Source: Pseudalgibacter alginicilyticus
Lineage (GTDB): Bacteria > Bacteroidota > Bacteroidia > Flavobacteriales > Flavobacteriaceae
DNA length: 64,000 nucleotides
NCBI RefSeq assembly: GCF_001310225.1
Contig: NZ_CP012898.1
Span: 3,528,001-3,592,000 of the forward strand
Direction: 5' to 3'
Below are positions 9,414-17,746 of this stretch, in pieces. The position numbers and the translations under genes were made by a program. Below the pieces are notes generated by a model. That model worked only from the letters and a program-made list of their open reading frames with translations, made no database searches and was not told where the DNA came from. Every line of letters starts with the position of its first letter. Position 1 is the first letter of the stretch.

Positions 9414-12050
9414 ATGCAAATGCCTTCAAAATATGATGCAAGTCAGGTAGAAACCAAGTGGTATGATTACTGGATGAAACATAATTATTTTCATTCAACG
9501 CCAGATGAAAGAGAGCCATATACCATTGTTATACCGCCTCCAAATGTAACGGGAGTACTGCACATGGGGCATATGCTTAATAATACCATTCAGGATGTAT
9601 TAATTCGTCGTGCGCGGTTATTAGGAAAAAATGCATGTTGGGTGCCAGGAACAGACCATGCCTCTATTGCTACCGAAGCTAAAGTGGTAGCAAAATTAAA
9701 AGAACAAGGTATTGATAAAAATGACCTATCTCGTGAGGAATTTTTAAAACACGCTTGGGATTGGACGCATGAATACGGTGGTGTTATTTTAGAACAGCTT
9801 AAAAAATTAGGCTGTTCTTGCGATTGGGACCGAACCAAATTCACCATGGACGATGACATGAGTGAAGCGGTTATTAAAGTTTTTGTGGATTTACACAATA
9901 AAGGATTGATTTATCGTGGGTACCGTATGGTAAATTGGGATCCTGAAGCTAAAACGACACTTTCTGATGAAGAAGTGGTGTATGAAGAAAAACAGGGTAA
10001 TCTTTATTACTTAAGTTACAAAATAGAGGGCAGCGAAGATACTTTAACCATAGCCACCACACGTCCTGAAACTATTTTTGGTGATACTGCTATTTGTATC
10101 AACCCTAATGATGAGCGTTTTACACATTTAAAAGATAAAAAAGCCATTGTGCCAATTTGTGGTCGTGTCATTCCTATTATTGAAGATGATTATGTAGATA
10201 TGGAGTTTGGTACAGGGTGTTTAAAAGTAACCCCTGCACACGACGAAAATGATAAAAATTTAGGAGATAAGCATAACCTGGAAGTCATTGATATTTTTAA
10301 TGAAAATGCGTCATTAAATAGTTTTGGACTTCATTACCAAGGAAAAGACCGCTTTGTAGTTAGAAAAGAAATCACCAAGGAATTAGAAGACAAAGGGTTT
10401 TTGGTTAAAACCGAAACCCATATCAATAAAGTAGGAACATCAGAAAGAACCAAAGCGGTTATTGAACCCCGATTGAGCGATCAATGGTTCTTAAAAATGG
10501 AAGAACTCGTAAAACCTGCCATAGAAGCTGTTTTGGGTGAAGATTCCGATATTAAGTTATTTCCAAAGAAATTCGAGAATACCTACCGCCATTGGATGGA
10601 AAATATCCGCGATTGGAATATTTCACGTCAATTATTGTGGGGACAACAAATTCCAGCCTATTATTATGGCGATGGAAAAGAGGATTTTGTAGTTGCTGAA
10701 ACCATTGAAGAAGCTTTAGAAAAAGCTAAACAAAAAACCAATAACCAACAACTAACAGCCAATAGCCTACGACAAGAAACCGATGCGCTTGATACTTGGT
10801 TTTCTTCATGGTTATGGCCAATGAGTGTGTTTGATGGCATAAGAAACCCTGAAAACGACGATATAAAATATTATTATCCAACCAACGATTTGGTTACAGG
10901 GCCAGATATTTTATTCTTTTGGGTGGCACGTATGATCATTGCAGGATATGAGTATAAAGATGAAAAGCCTTTTGAAAACGTATACTTAACAGGGTTGGTA
11001 CGCGATAAGCAACGCCGAAAAATGAGTAAATCCTTAGGAAATTCGCCTGATGCATTAAAACTTATTGAAGAATATAGTGCCGATGGGGTACGTGTAGGTT
11101 TGCTGTTAAGTAGTGCTGCAGGAAATGACTTGATGTTTGATGAGGCACTTTGCCAACAAGGAAAAGGTTTTGGTAACAAAATCTGGAATGCCTACCGTTT
11201 GGTTGATGGTTGGGAGGTAAGTAGCAAAATTCCACAACCCGATTCAAGTAAAACAGCCATTGCATGGTACGAATCAAAATTCCAAAAAGCACTCATAGAA
11301 ATTGAAGACCATTTTAGTAAATACCGTTTAAGTGATGCTTTAATGGCTATTTATAAATTGATTTATGATGATTTTTGTGGTTGGTTGCTCGAAATGGTAA
11401 AACCGGCGTATCAACAGCCGATTGATGCTGTAACTTATAAGTCTATCATCTCAATTTTTGAAGATAATTTAAAAATAGTACATCCATTTATGCCATTTCT
11501 AACGGAAGATATCTGGCATTATATTTCTGAACGTACACCAGAAGAAGCCTTGATAGTTGCCAAGTGGCCAGAAACAAAACCTGTAAACGAAACATTGATT
11601 ACGGAGTTTGAATTTGCTTCTGAAGTCATTTCAGGCATTAGAAACATCAGAAAACAAAAAAACATTGCATTTAAAGATGCCATTGGTTTTTCGGTTATAA
11701 ATAATGAAAAAACGAGTACCTTGTTTGATGCTATTATTACAAAGTTAGGGAATTTGGAAAGCATTAAATATACTGCGGAAACTGTTGAAGGTGCTTTAAC
11801 ATTTAGGGTCAAATCGAACGAATATTTTGTGCCTATGGCAGGAAGTATTGATGTGGAAGCCGAAATTAAAAAACTAACCGAAGAACTTAATTATACTGAA
11901 GGGTTTTTGAAATCGGTACAAAAGAAACTTGCCAACGAACGTTTTGTTAATGGTGCGCCAGAGCAAGTTATAACCAATGAGCGTAACAAAGAAGCTGATG
12001 CCTTAGCTAAAATTGAGACACTAAAAGCTAGTTTGGCTAGTTTGGTTTAA
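9414..12050 (+). CDS. valS: Valyl-tRNA synthetase
   Basis: Class Ia aminoacyl-tRNA synthetase that charges tRNA-Val and edits threonine. It shows the HIGH-type [14 protein letters not shown], the editing-domain block [18 protein letters not shown] as [13 protein letters not shown], an anticodon-binding domain, and the C-terminal coiled-coil arm ([20 protein letters not shown]). I use ATG 9414 ([16 protein letters not shown]), giving 878 aa, because the longer frame from TTG 9381 starts inside the promoter. Its last 95 bp are repeated exactly at 13681-13775. Confidence 0.97.
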   Translation: MQMPSKYDASQVETKWYDYWMKHNYFHSTPDEREPYTIVIPPPNVTGVLHMGHMLNNTIQDVLIRRARLLGKNACWVPGTDHASIATEAKVVAKLKEQGIDKNDLSREEFLKHAWDWTHEYGGVILEQLKKLGCSCDWDRTKFTMDDDMSEAVIKVFVDLHNKGLIYRGYRMVNWDPEAKTTLSDEEVVYEEKQGNLYYLSYKIEGSEDTLTIATTRPETIFGDTAICINPNDERFTHLKDKKAIVPICGRVIPIIEDDYVDMEFGTGCLKVTPAHDENDKNLGDKHNLEVIDIFNENASLNSFGLHYQGKDRFVVRKEITKELEDKGFLVKTETHINKVGTSERTKAVIEPRLSDQWFLKMEELVKPAIEAVLGEDSDIKLFPKKFENTYRHWMENIRDWNISRQLLWGQQIPAYYYGDGKEDFVVAETIEEALEKAKQKTNNQQLTANSLRQETDALDTWFSSWLWPMSVFDGIRNPENDDIKYYYPTNDLVTGPDILFFWVARMIIAGYEYKDEKPFENVYLTGLVRDKQRRKMSKSLGNSPDALKLIEEYSADGVRVGLLLSSAAGNDLMFDEALCQQGKGFGNKIWNAYRLVDGWEVSSKIPQPDSSKTAIAWYESKFQKALIEIEDHFSKYRLSDALMAIYKLIYDDFCGWLLEMVKPAYQQPIDAVTYKSIISIFEDNLKIVHPFMPFLTEDIWHYISERTPEEALIVAKWPETKPVNETLITEFEFASEVISGIRNIRKQKNIAFKDAIGFSVINNEKTSTLFDAIITKLGNLESIKYTAETVEGALTFRVKSNEYFVPMAGSIDVEAEIKKLTEELNYTEGFLKSVQKKLANERFVNGAPEQVITNERNKEADALAKIETLKASLASLV
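11951..12045 (+). repeat. Direct repeat copy A (3' end of valS)
   Basis: 95 bp identical to 13681-13775, covering the last codons of valS up to one codon before the stop. Beyond it the two copies still agree at 11 of 15 bases and then diverge. Confidence 0.95.
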
Positions 12051-12182
12051 TTTTTAGAAGTTATTAAAGTTTTTGGTCAATAGTAATTTACAATAATTTT
12101 ATATGTCCAATTACAAAGAACAAAGTTTTAAAGTATAATTTTGAGGTTTTAAATAAGTATTTTGTGAATTACTTTATAATAA

Positions 12183-13172
12183 TTATTCAAAAGTAATATT
12201 TGAATAATTATTAAAGTTTTCAAAATCTAAAGGGAAAGTGTTATTTACAAATTCATATTCCCAAAGTTCTATATATCTAATACCTATGGTTTTTGCTTGA
12301 TTAAAGATAGAAGTAAAATCATCATCTTCAAATCTTTCTATTTGATCAGATCTTCCAATTGCTTGCGCATATATATCACCTGGAAAAATAGTAAGGGCTT
12401 CCAGTAAGTTGGCTTGATATGTTGTTTTTCCAGAAATCCACCAAATTGCTGCTCCAACTCTATGGTTCAAATCATTATCATTCCATAAATCTGTCATTAT
12501 TTGTTTTGGAATTGATGTGTTGTCCATAACATCATGAATTTCAACAGCAATCGCTTTATTTGAAAATGCATTAGCAAAAATTTTAGTAGTTTCTTTTACA
12601 GATTTCACCCAATTATCTGCTGTAAGTCCAACATTTGTAAGTTGGGCAGTAGGAACACCATTAAAGTGACCTTCAATTCCATTAGCTGTCATTTGAGGAA
12701 CATAAACAAGTACTAAATCTTCATCGTCAGCAAAACTATCAGCAAGAGCTTGAGCTAAATAAGCCAACCTTTCATTAACTTTTGAGTCCCAAATTTTAGG
12801 AATTCTTTTTAAAGCCTCGTCTACTCGAGTAATTTCAAAATACTCAGCTCCATAATCATCAATCAACCAATTTGGACTATCTCCACCTGCTATTATTCCT
12901 AAACTCCATTTTATATTTCGTAATTTAATAGGAATCAAAAATTGTTCAATTTTAGAAAAATCATATTCCCCTTTACGTGGTTCTATATCGCTCCACGTAA
13001 CGCGTATAAGCGAACCATTTACTTGCTTGTTGTCCAATGCAGTTTCATTACCAAATGAACTAGTAAATAAGCCTTTTGGTTTATAAATATCATCGTTATT
13101 AGATGTTGTATCATTATTGGAAGAACAAGAAAAAAAAGTAATAATAAGTATAGTACATAATAATTTATTCAT
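12183..13172 (-). CDS. Lipoprotein with glycoside-hydrolase-like TIM barrel
   Basis: 329-aa predicted lipoprotein: signal peptide with lipobox ending FFSC (Cys16), a Ser/Asn/Asp-rich linker, then a domain beginning GLFTSSFGNE. The segment VTWSDIEPRKGEYDF is typical of the beta-2 strand region of clan A glycosidases (GH42/GH5-like), and LGIIAGGDSPNWL and IAVEIHDVMDN fit later barrel strands. No catalytic Glu pair can be assigned with certainty. It lies in the segment between the two valS-end repeats and may be acquired cargo. It is likely outer-membrane anchored. Confidence 0.65.
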   Translation of the reverse strand: MNKLLCTILIITFFSCSSNNDTTSNNDDIYKPKGLFTSSFGNETALDNKQVNGSLIRVTWSDIEPRKGEYDFSKIEQFLIPIKLRNIKWSLGIIAGGDSPNWLIDDYGAEYFEITRVDEALKRIPKIWDSKVNERLAYLAQALADSFADDEDLVLVYVPQMTANGIEGHFNGVPTAQLTNVGLTADNWVKSVKETTKIFANAFSNKAIAVEIHDVMDNTSIPKQIMTDLWNDNDLNHRVGAAIWWISGKTTYQANLLEALTIFPGDIYAQAIGRSDQIERFEDDDFTSIFNQAKTIGIRYIELWEYEFVNNTFPLDFENFNNYSNITFE

Positions 13173-13285
13173 AAAATAACTATTTAAACAATTTAGGTTA
13201 TGACATGAATTAAACTAAAAGGTTTAATATGGTAGAACTTTAAAGTGTTGTTTTTGTTTGAAGAAGATTATTATCAAGTTACGCA

Positions 13286-13357
13286 CTAACGTCTTATTAT
13301 TTTGTCGTTTTGGAACATAATGTTTAAAATTTCATAGCATCTATTCAGGATGGTTCA
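13286..13357 (-). mobile_element. Remnant of an IS3-family right end
   Basis: About 75% identical to the right end of the intact IS at 15020-15091, including the terminal TATTCAGGA.GG.TCA motif and the transposase start. The frame reads MFQNDKIIRR and then hits a stop, against MYKNDKVIRRYSEPFK in the intact copy. The remainder of that element is gone. Confidence 0.8.
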
Positions 13358-13389
13358 TTTTTTATTATGAATGTTAGCAACCAGTTTTT

Positions 13390-13680
13390 TTACTTTTTAA
13401 TAAATTTTAATGCGTTTCCATTTTCAAATTTTATAACGTAAATTCCTTTGGATAATTTACTTATATCAAGTTTTTGATTATTGGAGATAGGCCCTTTTTT
13501 TATCTCTGCACCTATAATATTATATATTTTATAGTCTTCTTTTTTAGTTAAGTTAGAAATTTTAATAAAATCTGATGAAGGGTTGGGAGATAATAATATT
13601 GAGTTTTTTTTGACGTTGTATATTTCAGTATTTAATGTAGAAACGGAAAAATATATATTGTCTAAACCCAATCTCCAAGT
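13390..13680 (-). pseudogene. 3' fragment of a T9SS-secreted protein (C-terminal sorting domain)
   Basis: The last about 97 codons of a minus-strand gene. They encode the end of a folded domain (WRLGLDNIYFSVST) followed by a type A T9SS sorting domain of about 75 aa (LLSPNPSSDFIKISNL, YKIYNIIGAEIKKG, LDISKLSKGIYVIKF, KFIKK). The frame continues upstream only through the antisense of the duplicated valS end, so the true N-terminal part has been lost at the junction 13680/13681. It has no promoter or signal peptide. Confidence 0.85.
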
Positions 13681-13790
13681 TGGTGCGCCAGAGCAAGTTA
13701 TAACCAATGAGCGTAACAAAGAAGCTGATGCCTTAGCTAAAATTGAGACACTAAAAGCTAGTTTGGCTAGTTTGGGGTAGTTTTTAAAAG
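13681..13790 (+). pseudogene. Duplicated 3' end of valS (repeat copy B)
   Basis: The first 95 bp are identical to 11951-12045 and keep the valS frame (...[14 protein letters not shown]...), ending SLASLG and TAG where copy A ends SLASLV and TAA. The last 15 bp keep partial similarity up to the left end of the IS at 13791. There is no start signal, so it is not a gene. Confidence 0.95.
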
Positions 13791-13829
13791 TGTCTTGTCC
13801 TGAAATATGGCTACAGGTTAAAATTGTTT

Positions 13830-14702
13830 TTAAGCTGATAATTTATATACCATATTCGGTGTTTTATAGTCTAAAGATAAATGTAATCTTATTTGGTTGT
13901 ATAAATTAATTGCATTTTTTGTAGCTCTTTTCGCGTGATCCACGTTATCAAAGGTTTGGTCGAGGTAAAATTCATCTTTTAATATGCCGTTCACACGCTC
14001 TGCCATGGCATTTTCGTAACAATGGTTTTCTTCCGTCATACTAATATCTATCTTATTTCTTTTAAGAACTTGTGTGTATACATTACTGCAATACTGTATG
14101 CCTCTGTCTGAATGATGTATTAAATCTTTAGTGCTCTTTGTTTGGTACAGAGCTTTGTTTAGAGCTCTAACACATCCTTTTAGTTCCAGGCTATCACTTA
14201 GATCATAACCGACAATTTTCCTAGAATACATATCTGTTATTAGTGCTAAGTAACAAAATCCTTTAATGGTTCTTATGTAGGTAATATCGCTTACCCACAC
14301 CTGATTTGGCCTTGTAATTTTTCTATCTTTTATCAGGTTATTGTATTTATAAAAGCGATGATAAGAGTTTGTAGTTCTGGCACTGGTTTTCTTTCTTAGT
14401 GTGAGCATATTATACTTTCTAAGTACGCTAAATAAAGAGTCTCTGCCGACTTTAATATTGGCTTTGTAAAACTCATTGTCTAACGATTTAATGAGTTTTC
14501 TAACGCCTTCTCTAGGAAGGGATTTACGTTTTCTACTGACTATTTTTATAATTTGTTGTTCCTGTATTAACCGCTTATCAGCTCTAGATTTGTATTTATA
14601 ATACGCATCACGTTTAAGACCAAAACAACGCGTTATAGTTGTTAAAGATGTAAATCCCTTAGATTTCTCTTTAGCTTTAATTAAGGCTTTATACTTAGCT
14701 TT
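13830..14702 (-). CDS. IS3-family transposase OrfB (DDE integrase core)
   Basis: The frame is open from the orfA overlap at about 14702 without stops, beginning KYKALIKAKEKSKGFTS. It carries an HTH_21-type region (SRKRKSLPREGVRKL) and the rve integrase core with D in VSDITY, D in HSDRG and E in ENAMAERVNG. There is no good initiation codon at the 5' end, so expression is expected by -1 frameshifting from orfA on nine A residues (sense strand). An internal ATG at 14408 would give only 192 aa and omit the N-terminal half. Confidence 0.88.
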   Translation of the reverse strand, partial: KAKYKALIKAKEKSKGFTSLTTITRCFGLKRDAYYKYKSRADKRLIQEQQIIKIVSRKRKSLPREGVRKLIKSLDNEFYKANIKVGRDSLFSVLRKYNMLTLRKKTSARTTNSYHRFYKYNNLIKDRKITRPNQVWVSDITYIRTIKGFCYLALITDMYSRKIVGYDLSDSLELKGCVRALNKALYQTKSTKDLIHHSDRGIQYCSNVYTQVLKRNKIDISMTEENHCYENAMAERVNGILKDEFYLDQTFDNVDHAKRATKNAINLYNQIRLHLSLDYKTPNMVYKLSA

Positions 14703-15052
14703 TTTTTTAGTTCAGCTACAGATTTATAGCCTAAGTCTTCGGCAGCTACCTCAAGGTATGAATCTAAAACCAAAGTATCTAAATCCTTTTTAATCAGTAG
14801 TTTTTTAAGCTGTTCAATCTCTTTTTGAAGTGCTTTAATTCTAGATATTTCGTCTTTTGTTTCCACTTTTACTCTGGTGTTCATTAGATCTTTACGATTG
14901 TACTTTTTAATCCACTCATTGACCGTTGTAGGAGCAATGGAGTAGAGTTTACAAAGTTCGCTCTTTGTATGTTTACCGGTTGTAAGTTCGGCTAAAATTT
15001 TCAGTTTGAAAGGTTCTGAATACCGTCTGATTACTTTGTCATTTTTGTACAT
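14681..15052 (-). CDS. IS3-family transposase OrfA (HTH_Tnp_1)
   Basis: 123-aa DNA-binding subunit: helix-turn-helix at residues 8-45 (RRYSEPFKLKILAEL, SELCKLYSIAPTTVNEWIKKY) followed by a leucine-zipper-like coiled coil (ISRIKALQKEIEQLKKLLIKKD). Its 3' end contains an A9 run (sense strand, complement of 14700-14708) that allows slippage into orfB to make the OrfAB transposase. Confidence 0.9.
   Translation of the reverse strand: MYKNDKVIRRYSEPFKLKILAELTTGKHTKSELCKLYSIAPTTVNEWIKKYNRKDLMNTRVKVETKDEISRIKALQKEIEQLKKLLIKKDLDTLVLDSYLEVAAEDLGYKSVAELKKKLSIKP
14700..14708 (-). promoter_or_regulatory. Programmed -1 frameshift slippery run
   Basis: Nine A residues in the sense strand (CTAAAAAAAAAGC). 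In frame 0 orfA continues only 6 codons to its stop; a -1 shift here enters the long orfB frame. This is the usual control point for transposase production in IS3 elements. Confidence 0.75.
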
Positions 15053-15097
15053 AATGTTTAAAATTATGTAGCCTATATTCAGGACGGGTCAGTATTA

Positions 15098-15238
15098 AGC
15101 ACAACGTGTTTGTATATGGTTTGTTGCGTGTTTTAAGCACCTAATTTAGCAAATACAAACCGAATAGAAAATCCGCGAGGATTTTCTGAAGTAGGCGAGA
15201 ACAAGCAATTACTTATAGCCATTGTTGTGTGCAGTTTT
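15098..15238. repeat. Structured intergenic element with terminal inverted repeats
   Basis: About 140 bp starting GCACAAC and ending GTTGTGTGC. Inside are further inverted repeats: GTTTGTAT/ATACAAAC and a perfect hairpin AGAAAATCC-GCGA-GGATTTTCT. It provides the last eight codons and stop of the neighbouring membrane gene. Similar elements appear, from memory, to be common in flavobacterial genomes; I cannot test that here. Confidence 0.6.
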
Positions 15239-16642
15239 ATTTACCCTAATCATTAATTCAATTCTTACATTATTTTTTTCAAAAGATTTAATAATTGAAT
15301 AATTTTTATGTAATATTTCTAAATTATCATCAGTCAAATTGTAAACATTTGAATAAAAAACATACATTTCTTTACCTGAAAACCCTTCAAAAGAGCGCTT
15401 ATCATTATTTAATTCAATATTGTCTATTGAAGTTGCATTCGGAAAAAAAGATGCTGTTTCATTAATTTTAATTTTATTTTCATCCATATAACTAATAGCT
15501 TTTTTCCGAAGATTCCAATATGGTAGATGGGCTAAAGAAGCATCCCATCCTTGAGCAAAGGAATCTGAATAAACTACAAAGTTACCTAATAATAAGACAG
15601 TTAGCATGATAGAAAAAATAGTCTTTTTAGCTTTATATTCTCTTACAAGCATAAAAGCTAGAAGGGATAAAGAAAGATAGGAAACTAAATAGTATCTATG
15701 CCCCATTGTATTCCTTATCATTAAACTAAATCCATAGATAAAAAAAGTTGAGAAAATAGAAATAATTAATAAATAACTATAATTCTTTAACTTTATGCTC
15801 TTTCTTTTTGTGTATAATGTAAAAATTATAAACAATAATAAAATAATTCTTCCAAAATCAGAAAACTGAAAACCTAATACAAGAACATTTCTCCCAAAGT
15901 TACTTAAAAAGTCATTGAAGGATGAAAATTCTGTCGCATTTCCCCAAATTTCTAATGGGTGAGAAATTAGCCATCCCTTTATTGATAATCTCCAAGTTAT
16001 ATAGATTAAAGCTGGAAGGGCTGAAATTAAATATGTTAAAATAACTTTCTTGGAAATAAAATTTATAAGCTTTTGTCTCTTGATTACTGTAAAAATTAAT
16101 AAGTCAACTACAAATAATCCAGCACATAACATCATTCCTCTAAACATGACTATTCCTAAAAATGAGAGACCAATTATTTTTAAATAGGTATTGTTTTTTA
16201 ATATAGAATTTAAAGTTAGAAAAAAGAAGAACGATTGAATTATTTCGGGATTTATTAATACAAACTGAGATAATAAAGTCGGGTCACAAAATACCAAAAT
16301 GAAGGCAAGTATTTTATATCGCTTTTTTTTGATAAAAAAACTTATAAAATTGTATAGTTGGTATAAAAAGCCTAAAATAAAAGGGAACATCATCCAATGA
16401 GAAGTTTCTAACGATCGTCCAAATATTGTCCAACCTGTTGCCAATAATGTTCCAAGAAATGGCGGATGTCCATTGTCAATTGCTAAAGGAATAGTACTCC
16501 AATTTAATATACCGTTATTATATAAATAAGTGCCTATTTTTGAGCCGTTCAGTACATTATCCCAAAATAGTCCAATATGTTTACTAAATAAAACTATTGC
16601 AATACTGACCAATAAAAATATTCCTAATTGTTTTAAATTCAT
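15209..16642 (-). CDS. Polytopic membrane glycosyltransferase, GT39/ArnT-like
   Basis: About 477-aa GT-C-fold protein with 10-12 membrane helices. The first periplasmic loop has the IDNGHPPFLG motif, with the acidic residue and HPP expected of dolichyl/undecaprenyl-phosphate-sugar transferases, and NPEIIQSFFFFL follows later. I start at ATG 16642 (MNLKQLGIF); a GTG five codons upstream (16657) lies inside the inverted repeat. The last residues TAHNNGYK are encoded by the repeat element at 15098-15238, so the original C-terminus may have been different. Substrate unknown. Confidence 0.75.
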   Translation of the reverse strand: MNLKQLGIFLLVSIAIVLFSKHIGLFWDNVLNGSKIGTYLYNNGILNWSTIPLAIDNGHPPFLGTLLATGWTIFGRSLETSHWMMFPFILGFLYQLYNFISFFIKKKRYKILAFILVFCDPTLLSQFVLINPEIIQSFFFFLTLNSILKNNTYLKIIGLSFLGIVMFRGMMLCAGLFVVDLLIFTVIKRQKLINFISKKVILTYLISALPALIYITWRLSIKGWLISHPLEIWGNATEFSSFNDFLSNFGRNVLVLGFQFSDFGRIILLLFIIFTLYTKRKSIKLKNYSYLLIISIFSTFFIYGFSLMIRNTMGHRYYLVSYLSLSLLAFMLVREYKAKKTIFSIMLTVLLLGNFVVYSDSFAQGWDASLAHLPYWNLRKKAISYMDENKIKINETASFFPNATSIDNIELNNDKRSFEGFSGKEMYVFYSNVYNLTDDNLEILHKNYSIIKSFEKNNVRIELMIRVNKTAHNNGYK

Positions 16643-16650
16643 TTTCTTAA

Positions 16651-16666
16651 ATTGCACACAACAACT
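16651..16666. repeat. Inverted partner of the TTGTTGTGTGCA motif
   Basis: AAATTGCACACAACAA just upstream of the GT39-like gene mirrors TTGTTGTGTGCAGTTT at 15224-15239 with one mismatch. The gene is thus bracketed by 16-bp inverted repeats. Confidence 0.8.
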
Positions 16667-16779
16667 TGAGTATGAAATTAATGTTTTATATCTTATGTTA
16701 AACGAAGTTCGACATTTTTTCTGACAAAGTCAAATTTTCAAAAACATAAAAATAGAGGAGAAGAGTTTGTTAATTAGTC

Positions 16780-16787
16780 TACTTTTG
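16780..16787 (+). promoter_or_regulatory. Promoter -7 element of ctlX
   Basis: TACTTTTG (TAnnTTTG consensus) 20 bp before the start codon. Confidence 0.55.
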
Positions 16788-16807
16788 TAATATAAAATTC
16801 GTCTGTT

Positions 16808-17746
16808 ATGCCACAAACCACAAACACTATTTTAATGATTCGTCCCGTTCATTTTAGAATGAATGAACAAACCGCCGTTAACAACTATTACCAAAAAGTT
16901 TTAGATAATTTGTTGCCGGAAGCGGTAAACAAAAAAGCACAACAAGAATTTGATGGGCTTGTTGAAAAACTTAAAACCGTTGGTGTAAACGCAATAGTGG
17001 TTAATGACACAAATGAATTTGATACGCCAGATGCTGTTTTTCCTAACAATTGGGTGTCTTTTCATGAAAATGGTAATGTGGGTCTGTACCCCATGTTTGC
17101 CGAAAATAGACGATTGGAACGTAATGAAGCTGTTTTAATAGCATTGGAAGATGCGGGTTTTGTCATCAAAAATATTATAGATTATACTGAAGCTGAACTT
17201 GAAGGTGTTTTTTTAGAGGGCACGGGTAGTGTAGTGCTAGATCGTGAAAACAGAAAAGCCTATTGTGCCTTGTCCCCTCGAGCAGACGAAGATTTATTTA
17301 TTGAATTTTGCGAGGATTTTGAATTTACCCCAGTACTATTTAATGCCTACCAAACAGTTGAAGGCATAAGAAAACCCATTTATCACACCAATGTTATGAT
17401 GTGTATTGGAGAGACTTTTGCGGTAGTTTGTTTAGATAGTATTGACGATAAAAAAGAACGCAAAAATGTCATCAACCATTTAAAAGAAAGCGGAAAGGAG
17501 ATTATTGCTATTTCCGAAACACAAGTAAATCATTTTGCAGGTAATATGTTACAAGTAAATGGAGCAAATAATACATTGTATTTGGTAATGAGCCAAGCAG
17601 CATATAATGCTTTGTCTGAATCTCAAATTTCAGCATTAAAGAAACATACTGAAATTATAAGTAGCTCTTTAGATATTATTGAGGCTTGTGGAGGCGGAAG
17701 TGCCCGCTGTATGATGGCAGAAGTGTTTTTGCCTAAAAAAAATTAA
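16808..17746 (+). CDS. ctlX: Citrulline-utilisation type hydrolase (amidinotransferase superfamily)
   Basis: 312-aa guanidino-group-modifying enzyme related to arginine deiminase and DDAH. It shows DAVFPNNWVSFH (about residues 77-88), the acidic ELEGVFLEGTGSVVLDR block, a histidine region (YHTNVMMCIG) and the catalytic cysteine C301 in GGGSARCMMAE. The length and motifs match the group named CtlX. Reaction on citrulline or a related ureido/guanidino substrate is known only by family. Its stop overlaps by 4 bp with that of the convergent histidine kinase. Confidence 0.87.
   Translation: MPQTTNTILMIRPVHFRMNEQTAVNNYYQKVLDNLLPEAVNKKAQQEFDGLVEKLKTVGVNAIVVNDTNEFDTPDAVFPNNWVSFHENGNVGLYPMFAENRRLERNEAVLIALEDAGFVIKNIIDYTEAELEGVFLEGTGSVVLDRENRKAYCALSPRADEDLFIEFCEDFEFTPVLFNAYQTVEGIRKPIYHTNVMMCIGETFAVVCLDSIDDKKERKNVINHLKESGKEIIAISETQVNHFAGNMLQVNGANNTLYLVMSQAAYNALSESQISALKKHTEIISSSLDIIEACGGGSARCMMAEVFLPKKN

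Larger units (their letters stand above)
13791..15091 (-). mobile_element. Insertion sequence, IS3 family, 1301 bp
   Basis: Imperfect terminal inverted repeats: TGTCTTGTCCTGAAATATGG at 13791 and, on the opposite strand from 15091, TGACCCGTCCTGAATATAGG, both followed by CTAC. It contains overlapping orfA and orfB on the minus strand, a typical IS3 layout. The flanks AAAG (left) and GTAT (right) do not form a target duplication, which suggests that the insertion has been rearranged since. Both transposase frames look intact. Confidence 0.92.

Noticed and set aside
13583-13780. 65-aa plus-strand ORF ending with the ValS tail
   Set aside because: It is the antisense of the T9SS fragment joined to the valS duplicate; a junction artefact, not a gene.
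15098-15238. Integron attC site
   Set aside because: The ends GCACAAC and GTTGTGTGC do not satisfy RYYYAAC/GTTRRRY, and no integron integrase is in the window.
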